A stretch of 64,000 nt of DNA, from the NCBI GenBank assembly GCA_029204225.1, contig CM055093.1, forward strand, positions 29,335,777 to 29,399,776, written 5' to 3'. This document shows positions 23,236 to 34,303 of the stretch, piece after piece. The notes under the pieces were generated by a model, which was not told the origin of the DNA, made no database searches, and worked only from the letters and a program-made list of their open reading frames with translations. The translations under genes and the position numbers were made by a program. This DNA comes from Diphasiastrum complanatum. Lineage: Eukaryota; Streptophyta; Lycopodiopsida; Lycopodiales; Lycopodiaceae. Each line of letters starts with the position of its first letter. Positions within the stretch are counted from its first letter, which is position 1.

Positions 23236-24553
23236 ATAAAATCTGATGTCCTCATCAGATGTCAGATTAAAGTAAAGGTGTCTCCCAATTAAAATAACTA
23301 TACATTTAAGCTACTTGGCACAGTACTCAATTTACTGGCCACTTTTTATTAACATTGAAGCTGGCACACCACAAGTCGGAGGCTCAGCTCTTTGTACTGA
23401 AAAATTACATAACTTGAAAATATATCTTTGTCTGGGAAAAGCGTAGATTTGATATCGCTTTCGTAAAACCCGAGAACCTTATTATCTGGTGACAGAGGCC
23501 TTTCTTTGAAATGTTCGCCCCTGTCGCTTCTGACTTTCGACTTTGGAACTCCTTTGAGCTCCTGATTTGTCCTTGATGCACTTTGTGTTGAGCTCCCTGA
23601 GCTCCAGATTTGTTCAGTTCCGCACAGGTATCAAGGCTCCCTGAGCCGAAGGATTTATCGTTTGATTGCCCACTTTATGGTCCACTCCGTGCCTTGTTGC
23701 TTCTGCACCTTGATTTCTCTCCTTGTCCAAGCCTGATCTTGATACTTTTCCATCTTGGCTCTTTAAGGTAGGCAAAGATTGAGTACTCCGCAATGCACCT
23801 CTCACTTAGCTTGAAATAGCTCTTTGAATTAGCCCAAATGTAACCATTGACCTCGTGGAAAGCCAAAGGGTCGCACTAGTTTGATCCGCGTCCGAACTAT
23901 CTCTTCGCGTTTGTTTGAAGCACCATGTCCGTCGCGCAAAACTTGACTTTCACAATTCCATCACTGGTTAGTTGCCTCACAGTCAAAACAAGAAGTGTAC
24001 ATCGAGCTTGGCTTCAAGTAGCTCTCTTTGAATCAGAAACATGCACCCAGAGTTTGCACTAATCCGATCTCAAAGCGAACTGTCCCTTAGCGTCCGTTCG
24101 AAATACCAAGTCTCTCATGCAAGACTCAACTTTCACAGTTCCTTCATTGATCAGCTGCCTTACACGTAACACAAGCCAACGTACTCATATGTTTCCTCAT
24201 CATTGCTGGTCCAGAGAAAGCCTATAACAAACTTTTCTTTCCACAACAAAAACTTGTCAACTTATTAGGTCCAAAGTTCGCCAGTCTCCTCGTGTGAGTA
24301 TGGCTAGGTCACCTTGAATTTGCCCCCATTTTGATCAACTTTCAATCAAAATTTGCCCCAAGAGAGAGGTGTGTGTGATAGTTCCCTTCCACTTAATAAA
24401 TCAGCTGATCGGACTTAGAGTAGAGTTCTTCGGACAAAAAGCCTTTCCAACACTTTGCTTCCCATCTGCTAGGATTATGGCTCGATCCAACTTGTTGCCA
24501 ATCTCTGAAGAGGATCCTAGTCTTTTCCCCTTTGAGGAAAAACCCAACTGATA

Positions 24554-25054
24554 CTGGATATCACCCATGCTCAGTGAGTTTCAGATCCGAAGGTGGCCGT
24601 CCCAAAATGAAGACCAACTGCTATAGAAGATCTCCCCTGAAATTGCCCTTTCCAACTTTTGACTTCCTGCTTGCGTCTGGTGGGCGTTGTCGCAAATGAA
24701 ACTAACCCAAGAAACAGGCTAGCCATCCATCCTTTGCAAACATTGAGTCATTTCGTTGTCGTTCACGTGCGAGTACTTGAACTGCAAATCCGCTGCACAG
24801 ATTCTGGATATCGCCCATGCTCAGTGAGTTTCAGTTCCGAAGGTGGCCGTCCCAAAATGAAGACCAACTGCTCCATAGAAGATCTCCCCTGAAATGGCCC
24901 TTTCCAACTTTTGACTTCCTGCTTGCGTCTGGTGGGCGTTGTCGCAAATGAAACTAACCCAAAAAACAGGCTAGCCATCCATCCTTTGCAAACATTGAGT
25001 CGTTTCGTTGTCGTTCACGTGTGAGTACTTGAACTGCAAATCCGCCCCACAGAT
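24554..25054. repeat. 250-bp tandem duplication inside L2
   Basis: CTGGATATC-CCCATGCTCAG begins at 24554 and again at 24804, and the two units match throughout with few substitutions. L1 has only one copy at the equivalent place (about 3910-4160), so the duplication arose in the L2 lineage. Confidence 0.9.
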
Positions 25055-25778
25055 TATGTAGTCCTCTTTGTTTGATGGTATCAGCCTTCAAAAGAAAAGG
25101 TTCCTTCTCGAGCCATCAGCTCCTTGTATCACAAGCAATCATGCAAACCAGGCAAAGTACGAGTACTAAGACTCACCACGAATACGTACAAGTAAGACAC
25201 TCAGGCAGGTTTACTAACAAGTAACAAAGACAAGGTCCCCCTTTGAGATGGTCCTGCCAACGGACCATACAAATCGATCACGGAATCAGCCCACATAGGA
25301 CACCCCTCCAACTATCCGTGCTTTCACCATTAAGCAGCACATTGCCTCAGTCACGCCCCACCACTTTTTGGTCGATAGCCCTTATAGCTAAACGATCGGC
25401 AGCTATCCCGCACCGGCAGCTAACCACCCGTGCTTTACACCCGAATTAGAGCAGCATCTCTGTATCAATGGTTAACCCGTACAGTTCGAATATGTCGCCC
25501 CGCACCCCACAAGGTACAGACCATGCTTTCACCTCCCTAGGCAGCACTTTGCCTCATCCGTCCTACGTGCAGACAACGCCAGGCCCGAACCGCGAGAACT
25601 GACCGTGCTTACACCTCAAGGGCAGCACCTTGACTCATCAAGTCCCCCGTTCCGCCGACCACCACGACCATGGACGCACCCGTGCTTACACTGTGGGCAG
25701 CACCTTGCACAACAGTTGTCTTGATGAACCCCAAACCGTGGCCATTTCCGTGAGATCCGCATAGCTGACCGGCCAGTC

Positions 25779-25791
25779 GGCTCTGATACCA
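25779..25791 (-). other. Primer-binding site of L2
   Basis: The plus strand reads GGCTCTGATACCA, the reverse complement of TGGTATCAGAGCC. Two bases (CA) separate it from the 5' LTR edge at 25794. It indicates initiator-Met tRNA priming. Confidence 0.9.
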
Positions 25792-25793
25792 CA

Positions 25794-27029
25794 TGTAGCG
25801 CAGGCATCCCAAAGGGAGCCGGGAACCACGACTTAGCTTCCCAGCCTTCAACTCTTGCCATCCAAACCCACTTGACATACAAGCAGCCAACTCGCCAACA
25901 ACGATCAGACTTAACCAACTTGAAGTTCCGAAAACCAACATTGAGATCCAACCTGGCGCCATGCTAGATCGGGGGTCCCGATGTGGGTGACTTCCCTCCA
26001 AGCAAGCCACCCGACATACATCAAACTTAACCAACTCGAAGCTTTGTTACAAACGAGTAACATCCATTCCAAGCAAGCGGTCTGACTTACATCAGATTTA
26101 ACCAACTCAAAGCTTTGTCACGAGCGCTGGAAGCCAACCTGGCGCCATGCCAGACTGGACAGCCATAAACAGGTAACATCCACCCAAGCAAGCCATCCAA
26201 CTCAGCCGACAGGTTAGAGCCCGTTCCCCAAGAGCTTAACCCATTCACGTTCATGCAAGGAACACTCAGAACCACAAGCCGCGACAGATATGGAAACAAC
26301 CAGTTTCTGGACCAAATGGTCCCGACAGCATACCGCTGGCGCCACGGACCGAATGGTCCCGACGGCATACCGCTGGCGTCCCGGGATGCGACCCTCAGCT
26401 ATGTGCCAAGTTAAAAATTTTGAAAGCGGCCTTACAACTGGCGCTTTTATCGAACACTGAAACCCAGAAGGTAATCAGAGTCAATTTGAGGAAAATCCCA
26501 CTTTATTGATAAATCTGAGAAGGTTACATTTCAAGTGTGTGACCGACCCTAGTCTCCGGGGCGTTAGCATGCCAAGGCGAGAGCCATGACAACATTCCAG
26601 CAAGGGAGGCTGAGACTTGGTTGGAGCTCGCCTTGAGTCGCAACCCGCACTCCCCTATAGTATTGGTGTGATTCAGCACCCCCCCTCATACCAAGCACTC
26701 TACCCAAGCTGGTAAAGCACGTTTTTCTCTCTCTAGAATTTTCTCTTTCTAGAAAGTCATTTTCTCTCTCTAGATTTTATTGATCCCCAGGCTTCCTTTA
26801 ATCATGCCTAGATCGTGTGAGGTGATTGCACATCGATCTGAGCTCTCTGGACTTCGCTAGAACCGATCAAAGATTTTCAGCCATAGGAACTTGGCGCCGG
26901 CTGGATTATGGTCACAGTGGCGCCGGGAGCGGCCCCGGCGCCGTTGGCGCCGGGAGCAGCAGGGGCGCTGCTGGCGCCGGGGACATAGCTGGCACCGGAA
27001 GTAAAGCTTGTAAAGGTAGCCTTACAACA
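25794..27029 (-). repeat. 5' LTR of L2 (1236 bp)
   Basis: It is the same length as the left LTR. Near 26897-26990 it holds several GGCGCC palindromes in a very GC-rich block. Near 26727-26780 it holds repeated TTTTCTCT-TCTAGA units, all within the transcribed half if transcription runs on the minus strand. Confidence 0.92.
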
Positions 27030-27034
27030 ATCCA
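27030..27034. repeat. Right target-site duplication of L2 (ATCCA)
   Basis: Second copy of the ATCCA at 21981-21985. Confidence 0.9.
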
Positions 27035-28026
27035 TCTGCGACCACTAAGCCCATCGAATCAGCCAACAGTCCTCGCTCATATTCTACACGCTGCCGTCGC
27101 TGGAAAGGGCAGATCTACTATACCTCTCTCCTTCCTCACACTCTACCATCATACATGCAGCTATTGCTTCAACGAGAGAGAGGAAGCCAGTGCCGCATCG
27201 TTGGATGATAGCAAGCAATGGCTATGCAGAAACCGAATTTCAAGTAGAGGCACCTCATTCAAAATCAGATTGCTCAGCCTTCAAAGACCTTCCAGCAATA
27301 CCAATGATGTACAACACTCGCAATCTCAGTTGTTTTCGATTGGTTGATGGTTTTAAGTAGATTCAACGTTGAGGATTCCATGACAGGATTCAAAACAGCT
27401 ACAACTGACTTTCTTGTAATCAAAACCGGGGAAAGTTGTATTAACAATTATGTTACAGGGATTACATAATTCTTGTAGAGAGTTGAGCCTCCCAGCCTCA
27501 TAATCTCTTTGAATAATAGAGAGTTTCAATTGCAATTCTATTCTATGTTCATAAATTGCAGGTTCCACAGGAGGATTAGTGTAAATAGCACACAAGTCCT
27601 CAACCTGCAATTTGTTAGATTCAAATTTTTTTTAGTTGTAAACGGTTTAGTCATCAAGATCAATTTAGAATCAATCTATCAATAAACATAGCTACTTGAA
27701 TCCAACACCTAGAACATTATGGACTTCTGCATGTCATTGAAAATTCCATTAGTATGAAAATCATTCTACAATTTTGAAAGCTTCCGCAAGAAACAGAAAA
27801 TTACGAATGAATTTATAATAATTCTCAACGTCTTCACCAAAATCAAACAAGTAGAAGAGTACTCTACTACCAATTTTGAAAAGCATGCCTCAATTAGGAA
27901 TTAAGGAATCCATCCGTATTCTTGATAAATCATCACTCCAATTTGAGATGTAAATCCAAGTGCTTCCAACTTCTAGTCTGTTGTAGAGCTTGTCTTCAAT
28001 CCCATCCAAGACCGCATCTTAGCGTA
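27035..28026. other. Flank of L2, mostly unrecognised
   Basis: No known domain was found. A possible minus-strand exon lies at 27353-27603 and is listed separately. The rest has only broken frames. Joining this flank to 21980 across L2 restores the locus before insertion. Confidence 0.4.
27353..27603 (-). pseudogene. Possible exon of an unknown host gene
   Basis: On the minus strand a T-rich stretch ending TTGCAG (acceptor-like) is followed by about 83 open codons: EDLCAIYTNPPVEPAIYEHR, then a Leu- and Cys-containing tail with NPCNIIVNTTFPGFDYKK. The frame stops at 27353. I do not recognise the family. Downstream sequence toward L2 has stops in every frame, so if this is an exon the gene is broken or the exon ends earlier. 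It may be fortuitous. Confidence 0.25.
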
Positions 28027-28038
28027 GCTCTGATATCA
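28027..28038 (-). other. Primer-binding site remnant of a gypsy element
   Basis: The plus strand reads GCTCTGATATCA, one base from the reverse complement of the initiator-Met primer site. It borders the LTR-like sequence to its right, as in G5 at 53250-53261. Confidence 0.55.
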
Positions 28039-28039
28039 A

Positions 28040-28340
28040 CGTCAAGACCACCAAGAAAAGTACTAAGACGAGTACAGGATCAACACACAAAGAGACTAGT
28101 GGGAGCCAAACCACCCATCCAACTGAGATGTATCCAAACACCTCACCCTCGAGCCATGGCAAATGAAAACATGAGTAGAAGAGAGAAACTGGCAACCATT
28201 TGCCAACAACTTAACATGGAGGAAGGTGGGTCCCCTACCCATATACATAGGGATAAGAAGTCTGTGCATGCACCCACCCAACCTCCCATGTTGTCCATCT
28301 AACAATAGGTCACTTATCCCATGCAATCCTCATACATACA
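28040..28340 (-). repeat. Gypsy LTR remnant (G5/G6 family)
   Basis: Words such as GGAGCCAAACCACCCA, followed by ACCTCACCCTCGAGCCATGG and AACATGAGTAGAAGAGAG, align with the LTRs at 53263-53600 and 60543-60897. Ends are eroded and the right edge is uncertain. Confidence 0.55.
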
Positions 28341-28370
28341 ACTGTCACAAGGCATGCACTGCTCCACATG

Positions 28371-29741
28371 TCACAAGCCATGCATAGTATATTGACTTCC
28401 TAAGGTGCCAAAGAGGTTGAACTTGAGTGCTAGGGGTAATTGCTCCCAAGGGCCAATGTCAGGGAGTGTGCGTGTATAATTGGGATATGGCATGGTATTG
28501 AATGGAAGAAAATCTGGAATTGGGGGAGATGTTGGAGTGTGAGAAAATGTAGGGGGAGGTGATTGAGGTATGATAGGGGATGTAGGTGGAGGTGATTGTG
28601 GTAATAGGGGTGGTGGTGACTGAATATGTGTCGGAGACATGTGGAGTGGATTAGTTGTTATGGTGGTGGATGTGGTTTGCATTAATAGTTGTAATGCAAA
28701 ATCGTCTACATTGACTGCAGAGTCAAGTAGGGCAGAAGAATGTATAGGTGAGGGGTTTCATGGGATAGTGGAATCAAAGCCTGTGTTAAGTGTGAATGAA
28801 GGGGTGGATGTGGTAGTAAATGGTGGGGGTATGGTAGAAGGAGAGTTGTGTTAGTAGGTAATGATATCAGAACAACTAAAGTTACCTGAGTGGACAGGAC
28901 CACACCTACTGAACTAGAACCGGAAGCGCCAGCATCCAAAGAGCTAGCTGCTGCCTACCGCTTGTCTTCGTTGTTGGGCCTGTTGGAGTAGGGTCTCCTG
29001 CTATGCGAAAACCTCCTTTGGGACTTGAGAGGATTTGAAGCTCTCTCCGGATTCAACATACTCTGTCCCTATATCACTGGATAAGATATCACGGGAGATA
29101 TTGTTGTCTGTGCTCATTGTCTTATCCTTATGTTTCTTTGTTAGTGGTGTAGGTGAAACATGTTTTTGGTTGACAGTTGTGGGGTGGCGCACTTTTTGGT
29201 GCTAGGATAGATGTCTTCAAGCTCTTTGATAGCCGTGGTCGTTCATTGTCCTAGTTGTTTTTTGACCAACATGTGGAGGAGATATCCACATTTTGTGGTG
29301 GCTTTTCTAGCTATTTAAGCAAAGTGAACCTCGAACATGGCCACGAGGATCTCTGATGTTGCCCTGAGCTTTGGATCTTTGATGAGTCGAATGGCAGGGC
29401 AATTGTCTTTCCGTCGTCCACCTACAGAAACTTCGTGAAGTATTTGGCATCATAGCTTGTACCCTTGCCATGGATGGTCTTGCCTAGGTTAGGAAATCCA
29501 ATGGCTTTGTGATCCGAAATGACTGGAACTCGTCAAAATAAGTGGAGTAGGCTGCTCAGACCAAACTCTCGCTTTGCTGATCCGCGAAATAAGTCAAATC
29601 AAATCCAAGGTTAGTGAGAATATCTTTGGCTAGGATGAGTGCTTCAAAATAATTCTTGAGAGAGATCAAGAATATGTCGTCTGAATAGGGCTTAGAGGCC
29701 TTACAACGATGGAGTGAGAGTGAGGTGTCGCGGGAGGCCAT
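28371..29741 (-). pseudogene. Degenerate minus-strand ORF, Pro-rich tail, unknown
   Basis: A frame starting MASRDTSLSLHRCKASKPYS at 29741 runs 61 codons to a TGA. It can be followed with frameshifts through LGKTIHGKGTSYDAKYFTKF, and ends in low-complexity Pro/Ser/Thr stretches (28939-28371) with SPPP-type repeats. No database family is recognised by eye. It lies downstream, in the same orientation, of a gypsy integrase C-terminus (30360-30590). An additional ORF after pol is a known feature of some Athila/Tat gypsy elements, so this may be such an ORF. That is inference from order only. At least three frame breaks make it non-functional. Confidence 0.4.
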
Positions 29742-30359
29742 GGTAGCAGTGATTCTAGATGGTTCTGGAAATTTTGAAAATTTCTTGAGCAGAAATCTAG
29801 AATGAACTCGTGGAGAGAATGGTTGAGGCTTATATAGATTTTTGTTGATAGAAAATCATAACTTCTCCCAGAAATTGTCCTTAGTACCCACACTTTCCTA
29901 GTGAGGTTTGCAAATTTCAAGGCAATGTTCTGAGGTCCGACGAATTTCTGTAAGTGGTTTTTTGTACAAAATGACTAAAATTGGCTTACAATACAAAAAT
30001 TGGTCTAATCAAAATCCACGGATATGACAAAAAAATCGTGGAAGTACTTTTGAGACCCAGCGAATTATCTACGAATTCTGTCAGTAAGGATCTGATGCAA
30101 AAAAAATGAATGGATGTAATAAATGAATCGTGGATAGTAAAAATGGATCTGAGTGTATTATATCTGGTATGATTGTGCATCAAAACTTCAGAAAAAGGAT
30201 GAATCTTGTGGTTGGATAGAAAAAAACTTATTGTAGTTCTGATTTGGAAAATATCTTAATGCTCTAAATAAGAAACATACCGAAAAAAATTCTTCAAAAT
30301 GTCAAGCAAGCAGTAAACAAGAATAAATAACAAAATTTAGGGAATAAACAAACCTAGTA
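29742..30359. other. Spacer between ORF remnant and integrase end
   Basis: No domain is seen. Open frames are short and AT-rich. If the neighbouring pieces are one element, this is its post-pol spacer. Confidence 0.35.
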
Positions 30360-30590
30360 CATATCAAGATAAAAACATGGTTCGTTGTACTTTTGGAGTC
30401 TGCTTCCATTGATTTCAGTGTCTAAAATATCGTGTTGTAGGGTTTGGAGTTGTACGTAACCCGAAGCAAATATCTTTTGGATTACATAAGGTCCTTCACC
30501 AAAAAATTTTAGTTTTCCTTTAAAGGCTTTGACTTGGTATAAGAGGACTTTATCTTCGACCTGGAACTCTTTGAGTTTAAGGATCGATCA
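30360..30590 (-). pseudogene. Gypsy integrase C-terminal (GPY/F) fragment
   Basis: On the minus strand the frame reads LKEFQVEDKVLLYQVKAFKG, then KLKFFGEGPYVIQKIFASGY and EINGSRLQKY. This matches the gypsy integrase C-terminal module (DKVLLY ... GKL ... GPF/Y ... V-L ... NG-RLK-Y). The wording is closest to Tat/Athila-type integrases. The catalytic core is missing upstream, where an LTR-like stretch follows at 30594. Confidence 0.7.
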
Positions 30591-30593
30591 TGC

Positions 30594-31360
30594 TATAAGG
30601 GAAGATCCTTAGATCCTAGTTACAAAGTACAAACACAATGGATAACAGACTATCGAGAAACCACCCAACCAAGTAGAAGCATCCAACAAACTCTAGAAGC
30701 CTCAACCCCAAGCCAAGGAACAAGAAGAATGAATATAGAGTGGAATATATTCATAAAAAGTATAATAACATACAATCCCAATAACAATCAGATCCAACAA
30801 TTAGCAAAATCCAAAGAAAACATGAGAGATGGAGAAAAAGTGATAGAGAGCAAGGACATTCATCAATCCATTCCTAAATAAAACCAATCTTCTTTATTGA
30901 AATGAGGAAATGAACATGTGGAGCAACTCGAGTTGGTCCTTTTTTATAATAGAGAGGAGAACCCTGGCCTCTAAATCATATTGGTCCATTTCTACCTCCC
31001 TAATTTAAAAAAGAGCGGGAACCATACAAAATTGGAGGGAAACAATTTGGATTTGAATTTGAACCAATTTTGGTGGGCGTCCCAACTTTATTCAATAACT
31101 TGACATTTAGGCCTGCGACATTAAAAGTCCTGCAAAATGGCCTAAAGTCCTTTTTTTTTACTTTCTAATTAATCAAATCTCTATGTGATCATTGGGTTGG
31201 ACTGACACACGCAAGGTGCCAAATCCCTCACTTATTAACTAGGGTTAGGGTTGCCTTGGGATCCGCAAACCCTCCAAACACTAACAACTTGTTTTACTTG
31301 AGTACCGTGTATCCAAGGCTAGGATATCTTGCATATCATGCAACCTTTTGGATCTTAACA
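30594..31360 (-). repeat. Probable 3' LTR of gypsy G3
   Basis: The left edge TATAAGGGAAGATCCTTAG resembles the LTR edge of G6 (TGTAACAATC ... GAAGATCC). Shared words include CCACCCAACCAAG and CCCAAGCCAAGG. The right edge is placed at TTAACA (31360) by analogy with GATAACA of G6. The stretch is about 770 bases, longer than the 355-bp G6 LTR, so it may contain extra sequence. It lies directly downstream of the G3 integrase on the minus strand. Confidence 0.4.
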
Positions 31361-31379
31361 GACTTCATCTCAACATTTA

Positions 31380-34262
31380 CTAGAGATCTAGGTTGAAAAT
31401 CGTACATAAGCATGAAAGACTGTAACTTATAGCAGAATGTTTTCTACTATTATATGCAAACTCAACCAGTGGGAGATAATCTTCCCAATGAGATTGCCTA
31501 TGAGAATCATACGCCCTCAAGGTATCTTCCATAGTTTGATGAGTCCTTTCTGTCTGGTTATCTGATTCAAGATGATCAAAAGAACTTAAACTCAAAGAAG
31601 TTTCAAGTTTATGAAATACTACTGACCAAAAGTGACCTGTGAACTTAGGATCTCTATCACTAACAATGTCACTTGGTAGACCATACAACCGAAATAATCT
31701 TTAGCAAAGATCTGGGCTAATTCAGAAGCCTTTATATTTGACTTGACTGGTATGAATGCAGCTAACTTAGTTAACTGATCCACTACAACCCAAATATAAT
31801 CATTTTGTCATTGGGTCTTTGGAAGTCCAACTACAAAATCCATAGATATGCTTTCCCATTTCTTGTCAGGGTTATCTAATGGATGCAACAAACCACCAGC
31901 CTTATGGTGTTCAGCCTTTGCTAGTTGACAGAGCTTGCATTTAACAAAATATGACTCGAGAGATTTGGCCAATAAAATTCTCTTTAAACCAAGTCCAGAG
32001 CCCTATGTATACCGGGATGTCCTACACAGGGTATGTCATGACATTCAAACAAAATCTTACATTTGAGCTGATCATCACCAGGTACACAAACTTTTTCATT
32101 CCAAAAGAGTAATCCATCTCGAATGGTGAACTGTTCCACAATCTTATTATCTTTCTTAGTTGGTTGAGTCCCTTGTGTTTCTGACTCAACGCTGTCCACA
32201 TTTCTTCTGGTCTGAACAACGTTTCAAACGTGACCAAAATGGGAGTCTGATTCATTTCTTCTCAGCGAAAGATATAGATCCGTAGAAATCTGGGTGAATG
32301 ACAACTCGTTCAGTTCACCGATTCAATTAAGAGCATCTGCAACTTGATTAGAGCTGCCTCTTATGTAACAGATTTCATGATCGAATTACTGCATCAATTC
32401 ATCCCATCGAGCTTTTCTCCCTTGAAGATCATGTTGGTTACTACAAAATTACTACCATACAAGTAGTGTCTCTAGGTTTTAAGCGCATGGATTACAACAA
32501 AAATTCTTTTTCCTGCGTAGTATAACACAATTGAGGACCAGTGAATTTTTTCCTCTCAAACACTAGTGGCCTATCCATTTGTAAAAAAACCGTTGCAACT
32601 GCAACATCACTTGCATCCATTCTCACGACGTAAGGTAAATCTGGATTTGTAATTTGTAACACGGGACTTGAAACAATCATTGTTTTAAGTTTCTCAAAAC
32701 ATTGATTCAATTCCTCATTCCAAACACAGACTAGGTTAATTCCTCTTTTTCTTTTTATTAACAGATTTCTTTGTCAAGTTATTAAGAGGTGCTGCTAACT
32801 TAGCATAATTCTCAATAAATCTCGTATAAAACCTAAAAATGACTTTACTTGCCTCACAGTTTCCGGAATTGGCCACTCAATCACAATCTTGATTTTATCC
32901 TCGTCAATATTGATCTCATTTATTGTGATCTTATGATCGAGATAAAGTAACTCTTGCTTAAAAAAGTCACACTTGGACTCTTTAGCGTAGAGTAACTCCC
33001 AACGGAGTTTCATCAAGACAACTTTTAAGTGTTCTATGTGTTCCACCAAGGATCTACTATAAACGAGAATATCGTCTAAGAATACAACCACAAACTTTCT
33101 CAAATATGGATGAAATAAATCGTTCATCATTTGCTAGAACGTTGCTAGAGCATTTGTTAATCCAAATGGCAACACTAACCATTCATAATGACCAACTCTA
33201 GAATGAAATCCTGTCTTTTGGACATCTTCCGACTTAATTCTTATTTGATGGTACCCTGTCTTGAGATCTATCTTGGTGAAATACCGTCCTCCACCCAAGC
33301 GATCTACAAGGTCATCCATCCTGGGTAATGGATATTTATATCTTGATAGTTACTTTATTAAGCCCCTTATAATCTACACACATCCGGAAACCTCCATCTT
33401 TCTTTGCTTTAAGAAGAACATGAGCACCCCATGGTGATTTACTAGGTTGTATATGTCTCATCCTCAGATAGTTTTTTATTTGATTTGAAATCTCTGTCTA
33501 TACTTTCTGAAAAAACCTATAAGGTTGTCTAGATATAGGTTGACTTTTTGGAATTAGCTCAATCATGTGGTCTACTGACCTAGATGGTGGTAAACCATGA
33601 GGTAATCCAGATGGAAAAACATCCCTAAATTCATTTATGATCTGTTCTTTCACTGCTTGTTCATGATCTAAATTTATTGAGTTAAGAATTGCTGAGAATT
33701 CACAACCATTTAGATTCATTTCAGGAACATCCAGAACTAGAATAAGACATATTGAAAAAACTTCATACTCAGAATAATCCAATGCTTTCATGTCATTAAC
33801 TATAGGAATTTGATCCAACGGACATACAAAATTATTGCCAAATAATGTAACTACCTTATCACCCTCCTTGAAAATGAGAACATGCTTCTGAAAATCAATC
33901 AACAGAGAAGGCGATTTACTAAATAACATTCATAACCTAAGATTAAATCAGTACGAGCTAGGTCTAAAACATAAAAAAATAACTAATTCGGTGTGTCCTT
34001 GCATCAAAACTGGGAGCTTCGGGACTTTTATGTTCCAAGCTAGTCTTCAACTCTGCTCCTGAATCTAGATAAACTTTTATCTATGATTGTTGGGTTCAGT
34101 TTCCAAGCTAAGTTTCTGCACAAGATGAGAATTAACAAAACCATTGTCCAATAGAATACTCACTTCTTGAACTTTAACTGTGCCAGTTAAACGAAAGAGT
34201 TCATTAGGTAAGAAAGTAGTACTGAAAGAACAATCAGTCAAGTTAATTTCCAAGTGGATCAA
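31380..34262 (-). pseudogene. Gypsy G3 pol: protease, RT, RNase H, integrase
   Basis: The minus strand carries the Ty3/gypsy order. The protease tail (34262-34077) is damaged: the active site reads LLDNG instead of LVDSG, and about seven following residues are missing. A linker follows (33929-33498). RT has [15 protein letters not shown], and FLDDILVYS near 33085-33056, followed by IEWPIPETVRQVKSFLGF. RNase H has VVRMDASDVAVATVF and QEKEFLL. Integrase has a zinc finger with HDIPCVGHPGIHRALD (near 32050-31990) and a core with IVSDRDPKFTGHFW and EDTLRAYDSHRQSHWEDYLP (31688-31380). Several stops and frameshifts separate these blocks. Gag is absent: at 34262 the sequence passes into the end of a copia LTR. 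The family matches G6. Confidence 0.88.
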
Positions 34263-34290
34263 AATGAGTCCTTTACTCTGAAATTTGACA
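34263..34290 (+). repeat. Last bases of the 5' LTR of copia C4
   Basis: The words AATGAGTCCTTT-CT-TGAAATTT match the terminus of the C5 LTR (50353-50381). The stretch ends in GACA before the primer site. The rest of the LTR is replaced by gypsy G3. Confidence 0.65.
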
Positions 34291-34303
34291 TGGTATTAGA
34301 GCC
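34291..34303 (+). other. Primer-binding site of C4
   Basis: TGGTATTAGAGCC, identical to that of C1, with one C-to-T difference from the standard initiator-Met site. Confidence 0.75.

Larger units (their letters stand above)
21986..27029 (-). mobile_element. Complete non-coding LTR retrotransposon L2 (LARD-like)
   Basis: Two direct LTRs of 1236 bases each (21986-23221 and 25794-27029) flank 2572 bases of internal DNA. ATCCA duplications flank the whole. The primer site at 25779-25791 is in minus orientation, so the right LTR is the 5' LTR. The internal region has no open frame resembling gag, protease, integrase or RT on either strand, so the element depends on proteins from another source. 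Size and structure fit a large retrotransposon derivative (LARD). It is GC-richer than its surroundings. Related pieces are L1 (3471-6107) and L3 (61495-61618). Confidence 0.9.

Noticed and set aside
31236-31255. GGGTTAGGGTT telomere-like word
   Set aside because: It is short and of the wrong unit for typical plant telomeres. It is not at a recognised junction.
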